DNA of 64,000 bases. Origin: Valencia hispanica (Eukaryota > Chordata > Actinopteri > Cyprinodontiformes > Valenciidae). The position numbers and the translations under genes were made by a program. Below the pieces are notes generated by a model, which was not told where the DNA came from, ran no database searches, and saw nothing but the letters and a program-made list of their open reading frames with translations. The DNA lies in contig OY747710.1 in assembly GCA_963556495.2 (NCBI GenBank), positions 24,927,500 to 24,991,499 of the forward strand. Direction: 5' to 3'. Positions within the stretch are counted from its first letter, which is position 1. Every line of letters begins with the position of its first letter. This document shows positions 23,985 through 37,500 of the stretch, piece after piece.

Positions 23985-25190
23985 TTAGGTTCAATATAAG
24001 GGAAGACTGCAGACTTGACAACTGTCCAGAAGACCATCATTGATGCCCTCCATAGGATGAGTAAGCCACAACAGTTCATAGCTAAGGAGGCTGGCTGTTC
24101 ACAGAGGGCTGTGTCCAAGCATATCAATGGAAAGTCTAGTGGAAGGGCAAAATGTGGCAGGAGAACATGCACCAACAGAAGAGCTGCCCTTGGGCTTCAG
24201 CAGATTATCAAACAGAGAAGATTCATGAATCTGGCGGACATCCAGAAAGAGTGGAATGAGGCGAGAGTCACAGCTTCAAAAACCACCACATTCAGACGCG
24301 TTTAAATTGAGCCAAGGAGAAGAAGGACTGGACTGTTGGCCAATGGTCCAAGGTCCTCTTTTCCAATGAAAGTAAAGTGTGCCTTTCATTCGGGAATCAA
24401 GGTCCAAGGGTTTGGAGGAAGACGGGTGAGAAACAGAACCCAAGCTGCTTGAGGTCCAGTGTGAAATATCCACAGTCAGTCATGATTTGGGGTGCAATGT
24501 CCGGTGCAGATGTTGATAAAAACTCTGCTTTCCTAAATCCAACGTCACGGCATCAGTCTACCAGAATGTTTTAGAAAACGTTGTGATTCCTTCTGCTGAG
24601 GATCTGTATGGAGATGCAGATTTCATCTTCCAGCAGGAATCGGCCTTTGCCCATACCTTCAGAAGCACCAAAACCTGGTTTGATGGCCATATCATCACAG
24701 TGCTTAACTGGCCAGCCAACTCGCAGGACCTAAACCCCATTGAGAATCTATGGGGTATTATCAAGAAGAAAATGAGGGGCACCAGACCCAAAAACAAAGA
24801 AGAGCTGACAGCAAGCATCAAGGAAATCTGGGCTTTCATAACTCCCAGACAATGCTGATTGGCTCAATGCCATGAGGCAGTGATTAAGGCAACGGGATTC
24901 CTTACCAAGAATTGATTTATTTGGTGTGATCCTAGTTTCTTTATTTATTTTCTGGAAAATCTGAGAAATAAATTGTGATTTCTTTACAATATTCCAATTT
25001 TTTGAATTCCTGTTTTTGTGGGCTTTATGAGCTGGAAACCCAAATTATGTACAAATAAACAACTAAATACTTTAAAACATTTAAGTTGTGGGCCCTGAAT
25101 CTATAATCTAAGGATGTTTAATGTATGGAATGGAATTATGGAAATAAACTTTTCATGACATTCAATTTTTTTGAAAGGATCTGTATGTCC
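23985..25190 (+). pseudogene. Tc1-like transposase pseudogene and flanks
   Basis: The plus strand encodes, in broken frames, TVQKTIIDALHRMSKPQQFIAKEAGCSQRAVSKHING (N-terminal helix-turn-helix, 24015-24305), VMIWGAMS (about 24480) and WPANSQDLNPIENLWGIIKKKM (catalytic glutamate region, 24583-24858). Frames shift between the blocks and a stop ends the first, so the protein is dead. The expected QQDN motif is altered (FQQES). The right flank ends about 25160-25190 in CAATTTTTTTGAAAGGATCTG, a mariner/Tc1-type end. It is a different Tc1 group from the intact element at 42473-44078. Confidence 0.85.
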
Positions 25191-25199
25191 CATCTTCAA

Positions 25200-26400
25200 G
25201 ATGATATGTCTAAAAAATAATTTTCCCCAGCCAGTCAGCTTTTTATGATGAAATCCTTCCCTCCATCCATCTAACTATTTGTTCAACTATCAATTAATGG
25301 ACTGAGAGTGTAGGAACCCTGAATTTGGAGAGGGAGCTTCTTTCTTGGTTGGCACCCTGTTAGTAAGTGGCAAAGCAAAACATCTCTGTGGACTGTTACA
25401 GTTCTATTCCAGCAGCTTTCAGGTCATGTCAGGTTTCACCCTAGGTGGTTTTTTTGGGTGATTCTTGAACATCGTGACCAATTTGCATTTATTTCAGTCA
25501 ATCATTTTGGGTCAAATGGTAGAAATTTGAACCTAACTGGATCTTCTAGCAGGCCAAAAATCACAAAACACTGGTTATGGACTGAATAAGAAAGGCTAAC
25601 ATTAAATCACAAACCTCAACATAGTTGGAAATTGATTTTTTAGGCTGAAAAGTGGAGTCATTGTCAGGAAACAACCAATTTAACAACATTTAACTAATTT
25701 TGCCAGTTATATACTAGAACCTTGTTGATGGCAACAAACAGAATGTGTTGAATAGTCACCCCACATTTAAATAAATCTATTGTGTTACCAAAATTAACAG
25801 CACATTAACATGGGAAGTGTGGATTGAAAGACACAAAATAAAGATTTGCACCAAGCATTAGGACATTTCCAACACTGCGTCCAATAGGCAGGAAAACATA
25901 GAGCAGCCGAGGTCATGTAGCCTACTTAAGGTCAAACTTTCTGTTTAATAGTTTCATGTGTGGTATGACCTTCTGCACCGTAAAGATGGCCTCCTAGATT
26001 CTTATGAAGCAACAGACTGTCAGAGTCATCTGTTTGTCCCTTTGTCTCCACACACGGCTCCTTATCAGCGGTGCTACCAATGGAAAATCTCCCAGGAAAG
26101 AGGGACGAGGTGCAGAGAGCAAAGTCTGAAGGGAAATTAGGAAGTTAAACACAGATCTCTGAGTTACTTTAGAAATTCCTTCATTTAAGACTTAAATGTT
26201 GTCCTGTTTTTACCTTTTTGTTCACAACTAAACAAGATGATAACAAAAAATTACTAATCTTTTAAAGGATTATCCAATAATTTGGTTGCTTTAGTTTCCT
26301 ATTAATTAATAGGAAGAAAAATCTTCCTGTATTTGATTAAAAATGTAACATTTGCCACTGTTATCAGGTGATAGTGGGTTTGTCTTCTATAGCAGTGTAT
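25200..26400. other. Intergenic stretch upstream of cdh17
   Basis: I see no gene, RNA gene or clear repeat in this AT-rich interval. The longest frames are about 60 codons and lack context. Confidence 0.5.
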
Positions 26401-26435
26401 GTGTCATTGTTCTGCAAGCTGGTCAGCTCCCTCCT

Positions 26436-26510
26436 CATTGGCCGGCTCCGTATACAGGCAGGCTGATTAGACAATCATTAGATCCAATAAAACATTGATG
26501 GGTTAACGTT
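26436..26510 (+). promoter_or_regulatory. Candidate cdh17 promoter: CCAAT-like, Cdx-like and HNF1-like sites
   Basis: Upstream of the first exon, CATTGG (26436-26441) is a reversed CCAAT motif. CCAATAAAAC (26484-26493) contains the reverse of the Cdx-type core TTTATTG. GGTTAACG (26501-26508) resembles half an HNF1 site. In mammals CDH17 is an intestine/liver gene controlled by CDX2 and HNF1A (established knowledge), so the motifs fit. Binding here is inference. Confidence 0.4.
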
Positions 26511-26539
26511 TGACCAGCCGGATGAAACTGTTCAGATCG

Positions 26540-26574
26540 CTCTGAGGTCTTACTCAGTTGGTCTCTGCTCTAAG
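26540..26574 (+). other. Non-coding first exon of cdh17 (3' boundary)
   Basis: A strong donor TAAG|GTAAGT lies at 26571-26580, with no ATG-led frame before it. The next usable exon (28576) carries the start codon and signal peptide. The upstream limit is estimated. Confidence 0.5.
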
Positions 26575-28584
26575 GTAAGTCACTTCTGTCTTCTCTGTTC
26601 TTGTTTCCTGTGTCAGGGTTTGGCCTGGTTAAAGAGAACTTCTTTAGGGTGTAAATAGAAATAAACAGAGCTGCTTGTTTGGATTTTAGTAGATTATTTG
26701 TTAAATTTTACAAATGTTTTCAGATTATTGCCAGATTAATGTGATCTTGACTTGACTTTGACAAGGCCGCGAACAAGGCGTTGGCATATATAGACCTCTA
26801 CTTGTTTGCTTTCAAGGTTGCTTGCCCTACATCTGTAATTACACATATAAAAGGACTATTTATTATCATAAATGGTTAATTTTACTCAGACAGACTGTTA
26901 AGTCATTGTGCTAAAGGTTTATGATGAGGATCTGAGAGCTTTGTACCACAGTGCTATTATATGTTTCAGATTCAGTGCGCTTAATCTTCACAGTAAACCT
27001 CTTCCTCATTCGATTTTTTTAATTGACCCAGATTGATCATAGGAAGGGTGTAACCACTGGGTTGAACATGTGCCAATCAAAAGACAATGATCATTCTATT
27101 TAATCTGATATTCAGTGGCAGAAACAAATACAAGTAACAAATATATTTGTCTTTACTAGTCACTCCTGATGTGCTGATAATAAGATTGCTCTAAAATTAA
27201 AAGGTCATCAGCCAAGACTCAATGTCACCTTCACTAAATGGGTTGACTGCACTCTTTCAACTGCAATACCCAAGATCATGGGCTTCACAGTTGCATTCAT
27301 GTTAGGAATATTTTAGTAATTAAATGTTTTTTTGTTTGTTTAAATTTCTCATCCGTTGTGTCCATGTAGCAATATATGTGTCTATTTAGAGTCAAACAGT
27401 TATCTACAACCTCAGTGTTGTTAAGGCCCAAACTGAGCTTTTAAGCTCTAAATGTGCCAAAGTGCACATCAAAGCCGCCTGCTTTTGGACATTACATCCT
27501 ACGTGGATCCTTCTTTGTCAAACCCATTCAAATAGATACGTATTTAAATTTTATTTTAGCCCTTTAAACTGTGATAAAACAGGATTCCAGACTCTGTAGG
27601 GATCTTTTAAATACCCTGTTGCAGTTAATCCCTGCAGGATCTGATTTAAAGGATTTAAAAAAAAAAGATGGGAAGAATGAAATTGTTGGCTTTCAGTTTC
27701 TCCTGTACGGTCGCTGATTCGCTAGGAAGGTGGAGTCTCTGTGAACTTAAAGCTCCCATTCAGCTCCTAGTGTGCAAATGTGTCAACTCAAGGACACAGT
27801 TTCTTTTGGTGTAGCCGATGTCTTTGTGAATCAGTGACTCATTGTGCTGAGGGGAAAAGATTAAAAAGTGTTTCTTCAGGGTCATAAATAACCTTAAATT
27901 GAATAATTTCAACTTTAGGTCTCCAATATCCTTAAATCCGGCCAGACATATCAATGTTATTTTAGATGGTTGCTTAGTCACTGCTTTTTCTGTCAAATCT
28001 TTTTTTTAAATAAATGGTGGTATTCATTCACTCCCTAACTTGTTGCTATGGCAACTGTTAAACAAAACTACAAGACCCATGATGCAGCACAGCAAACATT
28101 ATATTTACACCCAAGCTTTTTTTTTTTGGAAAGTTGCTCATTCCAGCTTCTCTAGGGAATTTAAATCAAAACGTCCTAGCTATATACCCAGATTAGCTCC
28201 TTTGTCGTGGAAAGACCTTTATTTAACAAGGTTTGGCTTTTAAACTGGAATGTTAACAGTTAAATAGACCATCAGTAACCATCATGAAGCTTGCTGTATT
28301 CTGGTAGAAGGTGCTGAACTTAGGCAACCTTAAAGTGAAACCCCTAGAGCTGTAAACACCAACTTCAAAGTACATTTTAACTTGCTTAAGAGCAAGTAAA
28401 ATAATTAATCTAAATCATAATTGTCTTAGTAACTCTTGAGTTTCACTGACTGAAAGATGCAGAAAGCTTGGCAAAACACTGAGGTTAAATGCTTTTAGTT
28501 GTTTAAAATCCGTTCTCATTCTGTCACTTTTGTTTTTCTTGCTCCTTTTCTCCCACCTCGCCTCCTCCTTCACAGGCTGTGGTA

Positions 28585-31500
28585 ATGACACCCATGCTGC
28601 ATCTGTTGTTGCTCCCATCTCTGCTCAGCATTGTGAGTACATAGCACCACCGACTGCTGCCTCCGCCGTCCTTTGATACATATTCATTTCATCCTCTTAA
28701 AGCCATGAAGCTGTTAAAGTGTCTGCAAACCACTCGATATGTATTGATGTTTACATCTGGTGGTTCCGAGGAGCGTTTTAATATGCTGTGGTCATTCTCT
28801 GTGAGATTATTGGAATATTTGAATGGAAACCTTTAAAGGGGACTGTAAGCTCCAGTTTGTCTTCAGACTTTGCTCTTTCGCTCTCAGCAGGAATGTAGAA
28901 ACACATCCTCTGTCGTTTAATTTTGGCTCAATAAATAACTGCCCTCAATGGTTGACTAAATTCATGTTACAGCACCCTGTGTGCCTTGTAGTTGTACCTT
29001 TAGCTTTGCTGTATTTGAGGATGATTGACCCATCTCTCTATGCTTTGACAGGCTGCAGGGATGGACCTGGAGGAGAAGAAGGGCCCGTTTACGGACATTG
29101 CATTAAATGTTCTAGAGGCAACGCCAGTCCCCTATGCAGTGTATCAGGTAAAATACACATGGGAAAAGAGTGGGGAAGTTGAAGAAAACTTAAGGTAGTG
29201 TGAAATGTCAATAAAGGAAAGCTTAGTTATCTAAACTTGGAATAAAGACAAAATACCCGGCAGTGAAACTGAGAGTAGAAAATCATCCACAAACAGCCTA
29301 TGCCCATGTTAAAGAACAACTCTTGTAAAACATAAAACAAAACAGTTTTTCTTTGTCATGTAGAATGCTTTGTAAACTTATTCACATCCCCTGAACTGTC
29401 TTACATTTCAACCACAAGATTTAATGTCTTTCAATGAAACTTTATATAATAATTTAACAGAAAGTGGAAAATAGTTTTGAAGTAGAAGGAAAACTAAGTT
29501 TTTTTGTTTTTTCCCCAAAAAATCTGAAAAGTGTGAAGTGTATTTATATTCAGCCTTTGTTTATTCTGAAACAACTAAATAGAGTCCAGTGCAACCAACT
29601 GCCTTCAGAAGGAACCTAATTTCTCTCACTGTGTGTAATATGAAGACTTGAGAGAACATTAGTGAACAAACAGCATGTGGAAGACCAAGGACCACAGCAG
29701 ACAGGTCAGGGAGACAAGTTGTGAAAAGGTTTGAAGCCGTATTAGGTTGCATAACAATGTCCCAAGCTTTGACTATCTCAGAGAGCACTGTTTAATCCAA
29801 GTGCAAACCGAAGACATGGCCGTCCACCTAAACTGACAGGCTGGGCAAGGAAAGCATTAAACAAAGAAGCAGCCAAGAGTCCCATGTTAACTCTAGAAAA
29901 GCTGCAGAGAATCACAGCTCATGTGTGAGAGTCTGTCATCAAGCCAGAGATTATTTGTGAACTCCATAAATCTGACCTACATGCAAGAGTGGAACAAAGA
30001 AAGCCATTGATGGTAGAAAGCAATAAGAGGTCTTGTTTACAGTTTGCCACAAGAGGTGTGTTTTGGAAAACTAACTCTGCACATTGACCCGATCATACCA
30101 TCCCTATGGTAAAACATGGTGGTGGCAGCATCATCCTGTGAGGATCTTTCTATTTATTGGGACAGGGAAGTTGGGGAAAGTTGATGGGAAGATGGATGTG
30201 GCTAAATCCAGGGTGATCCCTAAGACTTGAAACTGGGTTAAAGGTTCAGTCTGACCTGGATACAAACGCCCAACACGCTTTTTAGATGCTTTCTTTTTTT
30301 TTTTACTGGACACTATGTATCATTTTCATTCTACAACATAAATATGGACTACTTTATGTTTCTATATCACATGAAATCTTAATAAAATACATCAAACTAT
30401 GTGGTTGCAATGATACAAAATATAAAAAAATGCAAACGGTATAAATACTTTTGCAACAGGCTGTTTAGTGACAAACTAAGAATACACAGACTCAGAAAAT
30501 CTCCAGGTTAAATGGACAAGGTGGAAAAAATCAAAGCGTTCAGGATGCATTGATTACAAAATAGATAAGGTTTTGGAAATTACTGCATTTACTTGAGCCA
30601 CTTAGAAATCATTGTCATTGAACTCTGTTCATCACTGCATCTGTAAATCAACCACTAAACAATAAAGATATAAAAAACTTTAACAAAGACAAACTTGATG
30701 TAAGATAACATGAGGAATACTTCCTGTAAAGAGAAGCTTAGAATATCCGTACAGTTTATTTCTATCATGCTTCAATATTTCCTTAAAAAGAAGCATAAAA
30801 GCAACTAAAAGTCCTTGAGTTATTATTGTCACCGGACTCTAATTTTGGTTGTTTTTGTAGTTAAGGTTCAATTTAGTATTGAGTCATGCCTGAGTTAGCT
30901 TACTGCTATGTTTGTACTTTTTATTTTCCCTAAATTTAGCTCTTCCCCAGTTTATTGGCATCTTTTTCCACTGGAAAACAGGCTGCGTTCAAAGTACTGT
31001 TCCTTCTCAGTCAAAGCTCTTAAGGTCAAGATTTTTTTAACGTAATTTTGTTTAAATCTACTTCATAGAAGTGAAATACTTTTAGAAGGTAAAGACACAT
31101 TTTTTAATGCTAATTAATTGATTCCCTGTCAGAAATTAGATTTTCAGATGTCCAAAGTGTAATAGCTTTCTCTACTACTGACTTTACAGTGGCTTATGGC
31201 TTAATCAATCACTGTTTTGTTGCAGAAGCATTTTTAAAACTCCAACCTTTAGTTTGAGTACAATTATTGATGTGGAAAAAAATCCAACTTTAAAAAATAA
31301 TAGATTTTTGTAATAAATTACTGGGGCTTCATCACTGGCACCTCTGCTGTAAATACTTTGTACAACCTACCTGTCACTTACTCTTCTCTACTTATATTTC
31401 ATACTGATGATAAGAGGTTAAAAGTCTATGAGGTCCATGGGGCCATGCACTCTGACAAGGTTCTGAAAGTCTTTGGAAAAGAACAGGCCCAAACCGATTG

Positions 31501-34500
31501 TCACGATCCGATTCAATCCAGTCTGTTCCAATTATTTTTTTAGCTGTTACCTTAATTACATGACTGTAATTCAATGACAAAACACTGAGTGGGATTAGAC
31601 TCACATTAACCCAGTGTTTCTCAAACTATGGGGCGAGCCCCACTAGTGGGGCGCAGAGGTATTGCAGGTGGGGCGTGAGATCAACGGGATTTAAATAGTT
31701 TTTCCCCCCTAGATTCTGTCGTTGTGAATGTTTCACTGCGCTGTAAATTAAATCAACCAGCTCCCCCCTCTCACAAAATTAAACACACTCAAATAAATTA
31801 GCAATTGTGCTCATCATTGTTAACAGAACCTGGAACATCGGGCTGGGAGTTTGACGTTGGAATATATCGCAGCAGAACAAAACAAGCTGAAGTAGCCGCA
31901 TTATCAGAGATTCCATCTACAAAATGTACAAATGTCTAAAAAGATCAGGGAACGTTTCAGAGTCAGAGAAGTCACACGGTCAACCATGGAGGAAATACAG
32001 GGATGAGTATCTTGCTCTTTATTAATTTATTTTTTTATTTTATTTTGTATTTTAGAAAGCTTTGTAAATTTGATAAAACTACAGCTTTTATTTTCTCGAA
32101 CTGTGAGCTGAAGTTCTACATGTAGCAACTACTGACAGCCTATATTTCTGAGCCGGTTTTATACCAGTGCTTTTTCCAACTAATTTATACCCTTAAAAAC
32201 TTGTAGGCTAACTCGGCTATTTAAATAAATAAAACACTTTAAAAATCAGGCGTGGTCACCATTCTGTTGGGGCGATAAAAGCATGGGGGGCTTGTGTATG
32301 CTCCTTTGTCCAAAGAAACACCGCATTAACCCTTTCAGACCTAAGCCTTAAAATGCCTGTCTGGACTTTTCCCTCCTATTTTAGCTGTAAAAAGGGCAAA
32401 CAATGTTAAACAATTAAATTTATCTTTGGACGTATGAGTCGATCTTTAGTCATTTTTATAAGAATTGATTCAGAATCAGAGAATCGATTTTTTTCAACAC
32501 AGCACTATAAATATAAGACCAAAGAGAAAAGTATAGCTTTGTTTAATCTAAGTCTAATCCTTTTCCTCCTTTTTTCCCCATCTTCCACTGTATAGTTTCA
32601 GGTACCTGCAGGTGCTAATCATTTCGAGATGAACGGCGAAGGCTTGAACTACATTAAAATATCAAAGGACGGCTGGCTTTACCTGGAAAAACCTCTGAAC
32701 TGGTCTCAAGAAAACCACTATGCATTCAACGTAATAGACTCTGCTTTTTATGCACGTGTAAATAACTCATGATTTGTGGTAGAAATGCAGCACATGTTAT
32801 TATATAGCACACTGTGTGTTTGTGTGTGGGTAATAAATCCAGGTGAAGGCATTGGCAGATGAAGAAGTAGTGGAGGGTCCAATAACTGTGACCATAAACG
32901 TTTTGGATGTAAACAACAATGCTCCACGGTTCAACCAGAATAGCTACACGGCTACGATTCGGGAAAAGAGAAAACAAGGTGGGTTTTAAATGAATCTGGA
33001 TCAGAAGACAGAGGACATAAAGACGTTTAACACAAACTGAAGCTTCTCATTTCATTCAGTTTTGCTGTTAAAGAGCTGTTTTTAATGCCTGTTTCAGACG
33101 CTTAATAGTTTTCAAAATAAACCAAAAAAGTCACTTTACATTATGCTAGAGTACAGGCTTCGGTTTTACTTTCGTAGATTGACTAACTTATCCAAATAAA
33201 GGCTAATGTAACCCACAAATATCTAATATGACATCAATTCTAAACATAACAAAATGAACATGATTGAAATCTTAATCTAAAAATGTGTACAATGCTTCGC
33301 AAAAGTTTTAATTCCCCTTGAACTTTGATACATTTTGTCATGTTGCAACCACAAACTTCAATACATTTAATTTGGATTTTATGTGATATACCAACAGATA
33401 GTAGTTCATAACTATGAAGTGGACAGAAATACTTGGTTTTCAAAGTCTTACTAATAAGAATCTGGGAAATTTGGGGTTCATCTTTTGTCTTTTGGGGTGT
33501 ATGTCTACTAGCTTTAAGTGATTAGAGACTTAAGTTCTTCCTCAATCTTCTTGGCTGAATAATGTGAATTATTAAGTTTTGCCACAGATTCCTAAATTTA
33601 TTCAGATCTGGTCTTTTAATGAGTCATTCTAACACATGACTTAATTTTGCCCCATTTATTTTTCCATAAACTCTGACCAGCTTCCCTGTTCCTGTTAAAG
33701 AAAGCATCACCACAGCATGATGCTGCCATCACCATGTTTTACTGTGGGGGTGGTGCGATAAGAGTGATGTGCGGTGTCAGTTTTCCACCACATCTAAACT
33801 TTTCCTCTGGGCCATAAAAACAAAGTAGGTCACATCTGACCAGAGCAGCTTCTTCTACATCTTTACCATTTCTTCTACATTGTCCCAAACTGCAAATAGG
33901 CCTTCTTATGGGTTTATTTTGCCAGTCACTTTCTTCTTTCCTCTCTTCCATAAAGGCCTGACATACGGCGTTAAGCACTAGTGGATGTCTTGTCCACAGG
34001 GCCCCCCACACTTGAGCTGTGAATCTCTCCAGAGTTTCCTTTTTCCTCCTGTACTAAGATTGTGACTAAAACATACCAATACTTTATTTATTTAATAATC
34101 TGTGTTTCTTTGTTCCTTTATAAAACCTCTGATCCTGCGCCCATAACTCCAGTTCTGTTTGTCACCTCAGGGGTTCCCTTCATCCAAGTGTCTGCAACTG
34201 ACCAAGACGACCCAGAGACTCCGAACGCTCATCTGCGCTACAGCCTGGACGCCCACATCCCCAACAACCACAACATCCTCCTGTTCCAGATCGACCCCGA
34301 CACCGGAGAGATCTCCACCACTGAAAAGGGTAAGATCAAATTCATTTTAAGAGAAATGCACACAGATGAGAGCAGGCAAAGCTGTACATAGGGGCACTGT
34401 CTGTGGAAAAGTCTGTAATCTGTCCCTCTCTGCCTGTAATCCATCAGAATAGCGTCCGTGTAAATCCAGATTATGCAGATCATCTTGTCCGCTCAAGATT

Positions 34501-37500
34501 AATGCTGACTGGCGGCAGATTGCCTGAATGTGTCGCGTGATGTTGACTCTTACTAATTTAAATGTGTCAGAAAGTGAACAGGTTTAAAGTCATGTATGTC
34601 AGTTTAAATATTCCTAATTGATCTTTAATCTGTCTATTTTAACAGGAGAAGAGATGCTGAAGGCCAAACCAGGAATCCAGTATGCCAGGGGAGAAGATCA
34701 GAGCATCGACTCCCTGAAAGCAAAGTTTAATGAGTACTGTCCGGTGCAGGACATCCCATATGAACAGAATCCATTCTTCACTTGTGTGGAGAGACAAGGT
34801 TTGTTCCCTATAATCAGTGATGCCCCAATCAGACGGCCATGGATCAGGATTGGTCAATTTTCGTTTGACTGTTTCTGATTGGTGATCAGCAAGTTAGATG
34901 CATCACAACGAAGATTTTCCACCATTTTGGGCCTAAAACCTTGTACTGTAACGCTCTGTTTTGAGTTTAACTAAACTTGATATTTGGTTGGTAATCCAAT
35001 GAGTTTAGTCAGAGAGACTAGTTAAAACAAACCCATTACATCATCTTAAATGTTTTTTGTTTAACTTTCAGTGAGATATACAGTGGTTCTAAATGAGATC
35101 TTCATTTTCTCCTTGCTGTGTTAGAGATGAGGAGGCGTAACGTGGACCCCCTGGAGGACCCCGACTACACCCTCTATATCCGCGTGCAGGACATGAAGGG
35201 AAGCGCAGAGACAGCTCTAAGTGGAACTGCCAGAGTTCACATTGTTGTGGAGCCCAACCTGTGGGTCAATCCTGGGCTATTAACTATTAAGGAGAATTTA
35301 AAAGGAGATTATCCCAGAGTTATTTCAAAGGTCAGCTGGAACAGACCACATTAATATCATGAAACTAGCTCAAACTAACTGCACCTACTCTAAACGCACC
35401 ATCTGAACCTCTTACTGAGAGCATCTCTGCTTTGTATCTTTATCCAGGTCCAGTCTAATGACCCTGATGCCATCTACACTTTAGTGCAGAAGGACAGAGA
35501 ACTCCGCTTCCCTTTCCAGATTACAGCAAATGGAGAAATACTGGTGACAGAGGAGCTGGACAGAGAGGAGAGAGAGATGGTAGAAAAGAGATGCTGTAAT
35601 TTTTTGACAAAATACTTCTTACTGATAGAATTAGAAAGCACTAACATGCATCTCTCTGCTCTCATTCCAGTACATTTTAGTTGTGTTTGCAAAAGACAAC
35701 CATGACATAGAGGTGGATCCACCCATGGAGATTCCCGTAATGGTGGTGGATGTAAATGACAACAAGCCCGTGTGTGAAAAGGAGGAAACTGTACTGGAGA
35801 TACAGGAGAACGAGTCAATAGGTAAGATGCAAATCTCTGTGTGATTTTATTACATAATGTTTTCACAAAGCACCAAGAATGGAACACCAGCAACAGATTT
35901 CCTTCATGGCATTATTGCTTCATCCAGATTTGTGTGATGTAAAAACTGAAACTACAATAAAATCATTTAAAAACTATTTCCAGATTCTATTAAACATTTA
36001 TTCTGTAAAATACATCTGTTCTTTCTGTTGGATGAAACAAATGAATAAAATCAAATAAGGCTATAACAACAACACGTGTGTGCACATCCATAAACCGAAC
36101 ATTGGTTGAAGCACTCCTTACAGTTTCAACCTCAGTTTTCTCCGGTATACATTTTAATTCTGATTAACCTGAAATCAAGTACAACCGTCCCACTAGCAGT
36201 TTCATGGTATTTGCAACATTTTGCAGAAAGGTTGCAAATGATCTAATTTTGCAAGCGGATCAGTCAGGAGAAGAGCACAAAAACAATCCACAGATCCATC
36301 TGTTTGCAAAAGCTCAAAAAGTAAAGAATGTTTATTTTTAAATATAGAAAAATGGGGATGTACAAAAATAGAATAGATTATGCTCTAATGAAACCAAACT
36401 TGACCTTTAGGACTACTAACTTTTGGGTCATCCCCTCCAAATCCTTATTATCAGTTGTTTCAATCCATTTCTTTGGCCAATCAGCTCTAGGGACTAAAGT
36501 GGATGGAGATAATGGTTGATTTTGTGTCTGCAGAACCATTTCCATCCAGATTTGTCCATAAACATTCATAAAATGATCTTGTCTGCTTAGCTAGTTCAAT
36601 ATATCTCTAAAGGAATATCTTTGGAGCCTCTTAAGATTGAGAGCATGTGATAAACAGGCTTTCAAGACTTCTGAATAAATGCGATTGTTTTATATTTTTT
36701 CAGGCAGCTTTGTGGGACAACTGGAGGTCCGTGATGCCGATAAAGAAGGAACTTTGAATTCAAAGCTGAGTTACACCATCATCTCACAAAATCCAACCAA
36801 CCTACCTAACAGCTTCTCTATTGATGAAACCACTGGAAGAATCCAGGCGCTGCGCTCGCTTCAGCGAAAAGAGGAGAAGGTTTACAACCTGGATGTGAGA
36901 GTCGGTGACTCAGGTAACACACAGACTACCACAAAGTTTACCTGAACCCATCTCAAGGTAGACGTTTGGAGATTTTCACCACTGAATGAATTCTTACACG
37001 CAGATTTCAGCACGAACTGCAAGGTGGTCATCAAGGTCATCGACGTAAACAACGAGCTGCCTCTGTTTGAGCAGAGCTATGTGAGTGCAGGAATCATTGT
37101 TTGGGTTTTGAGGAGCTGTTTGGATTATGTTCTCACCGTGTGTGTGTCTGTGTGAAGTATGGTGACCACACTCTGGCAGAGGACGCTGAGGTGGGTAGCA
37201 CGGTGCTGACCATCAAAGCGACGGACGCGGACGAGCCAAACACGGGCAGCTCGTACATCATGTTTAACATCTCCAAAGGAAACGAAGGAGACGTCTTCAC
37301 CGTGGAGACTGACGGCCAAGGAGTCGGCTATGTGGTCATTGCAAAGGTGAAACAATTAAAAACATTTTTCAGGATTACAGAATGTCACTGCAATAAAAGT
37401 ACAATTTATAACACGAAAGAAAAGCATAAACAGTTTTTATCATTAGTACCACAATATGCAGAAGGCCCTGTGTCAGCTAATACAACCACAAAAACCCTGC

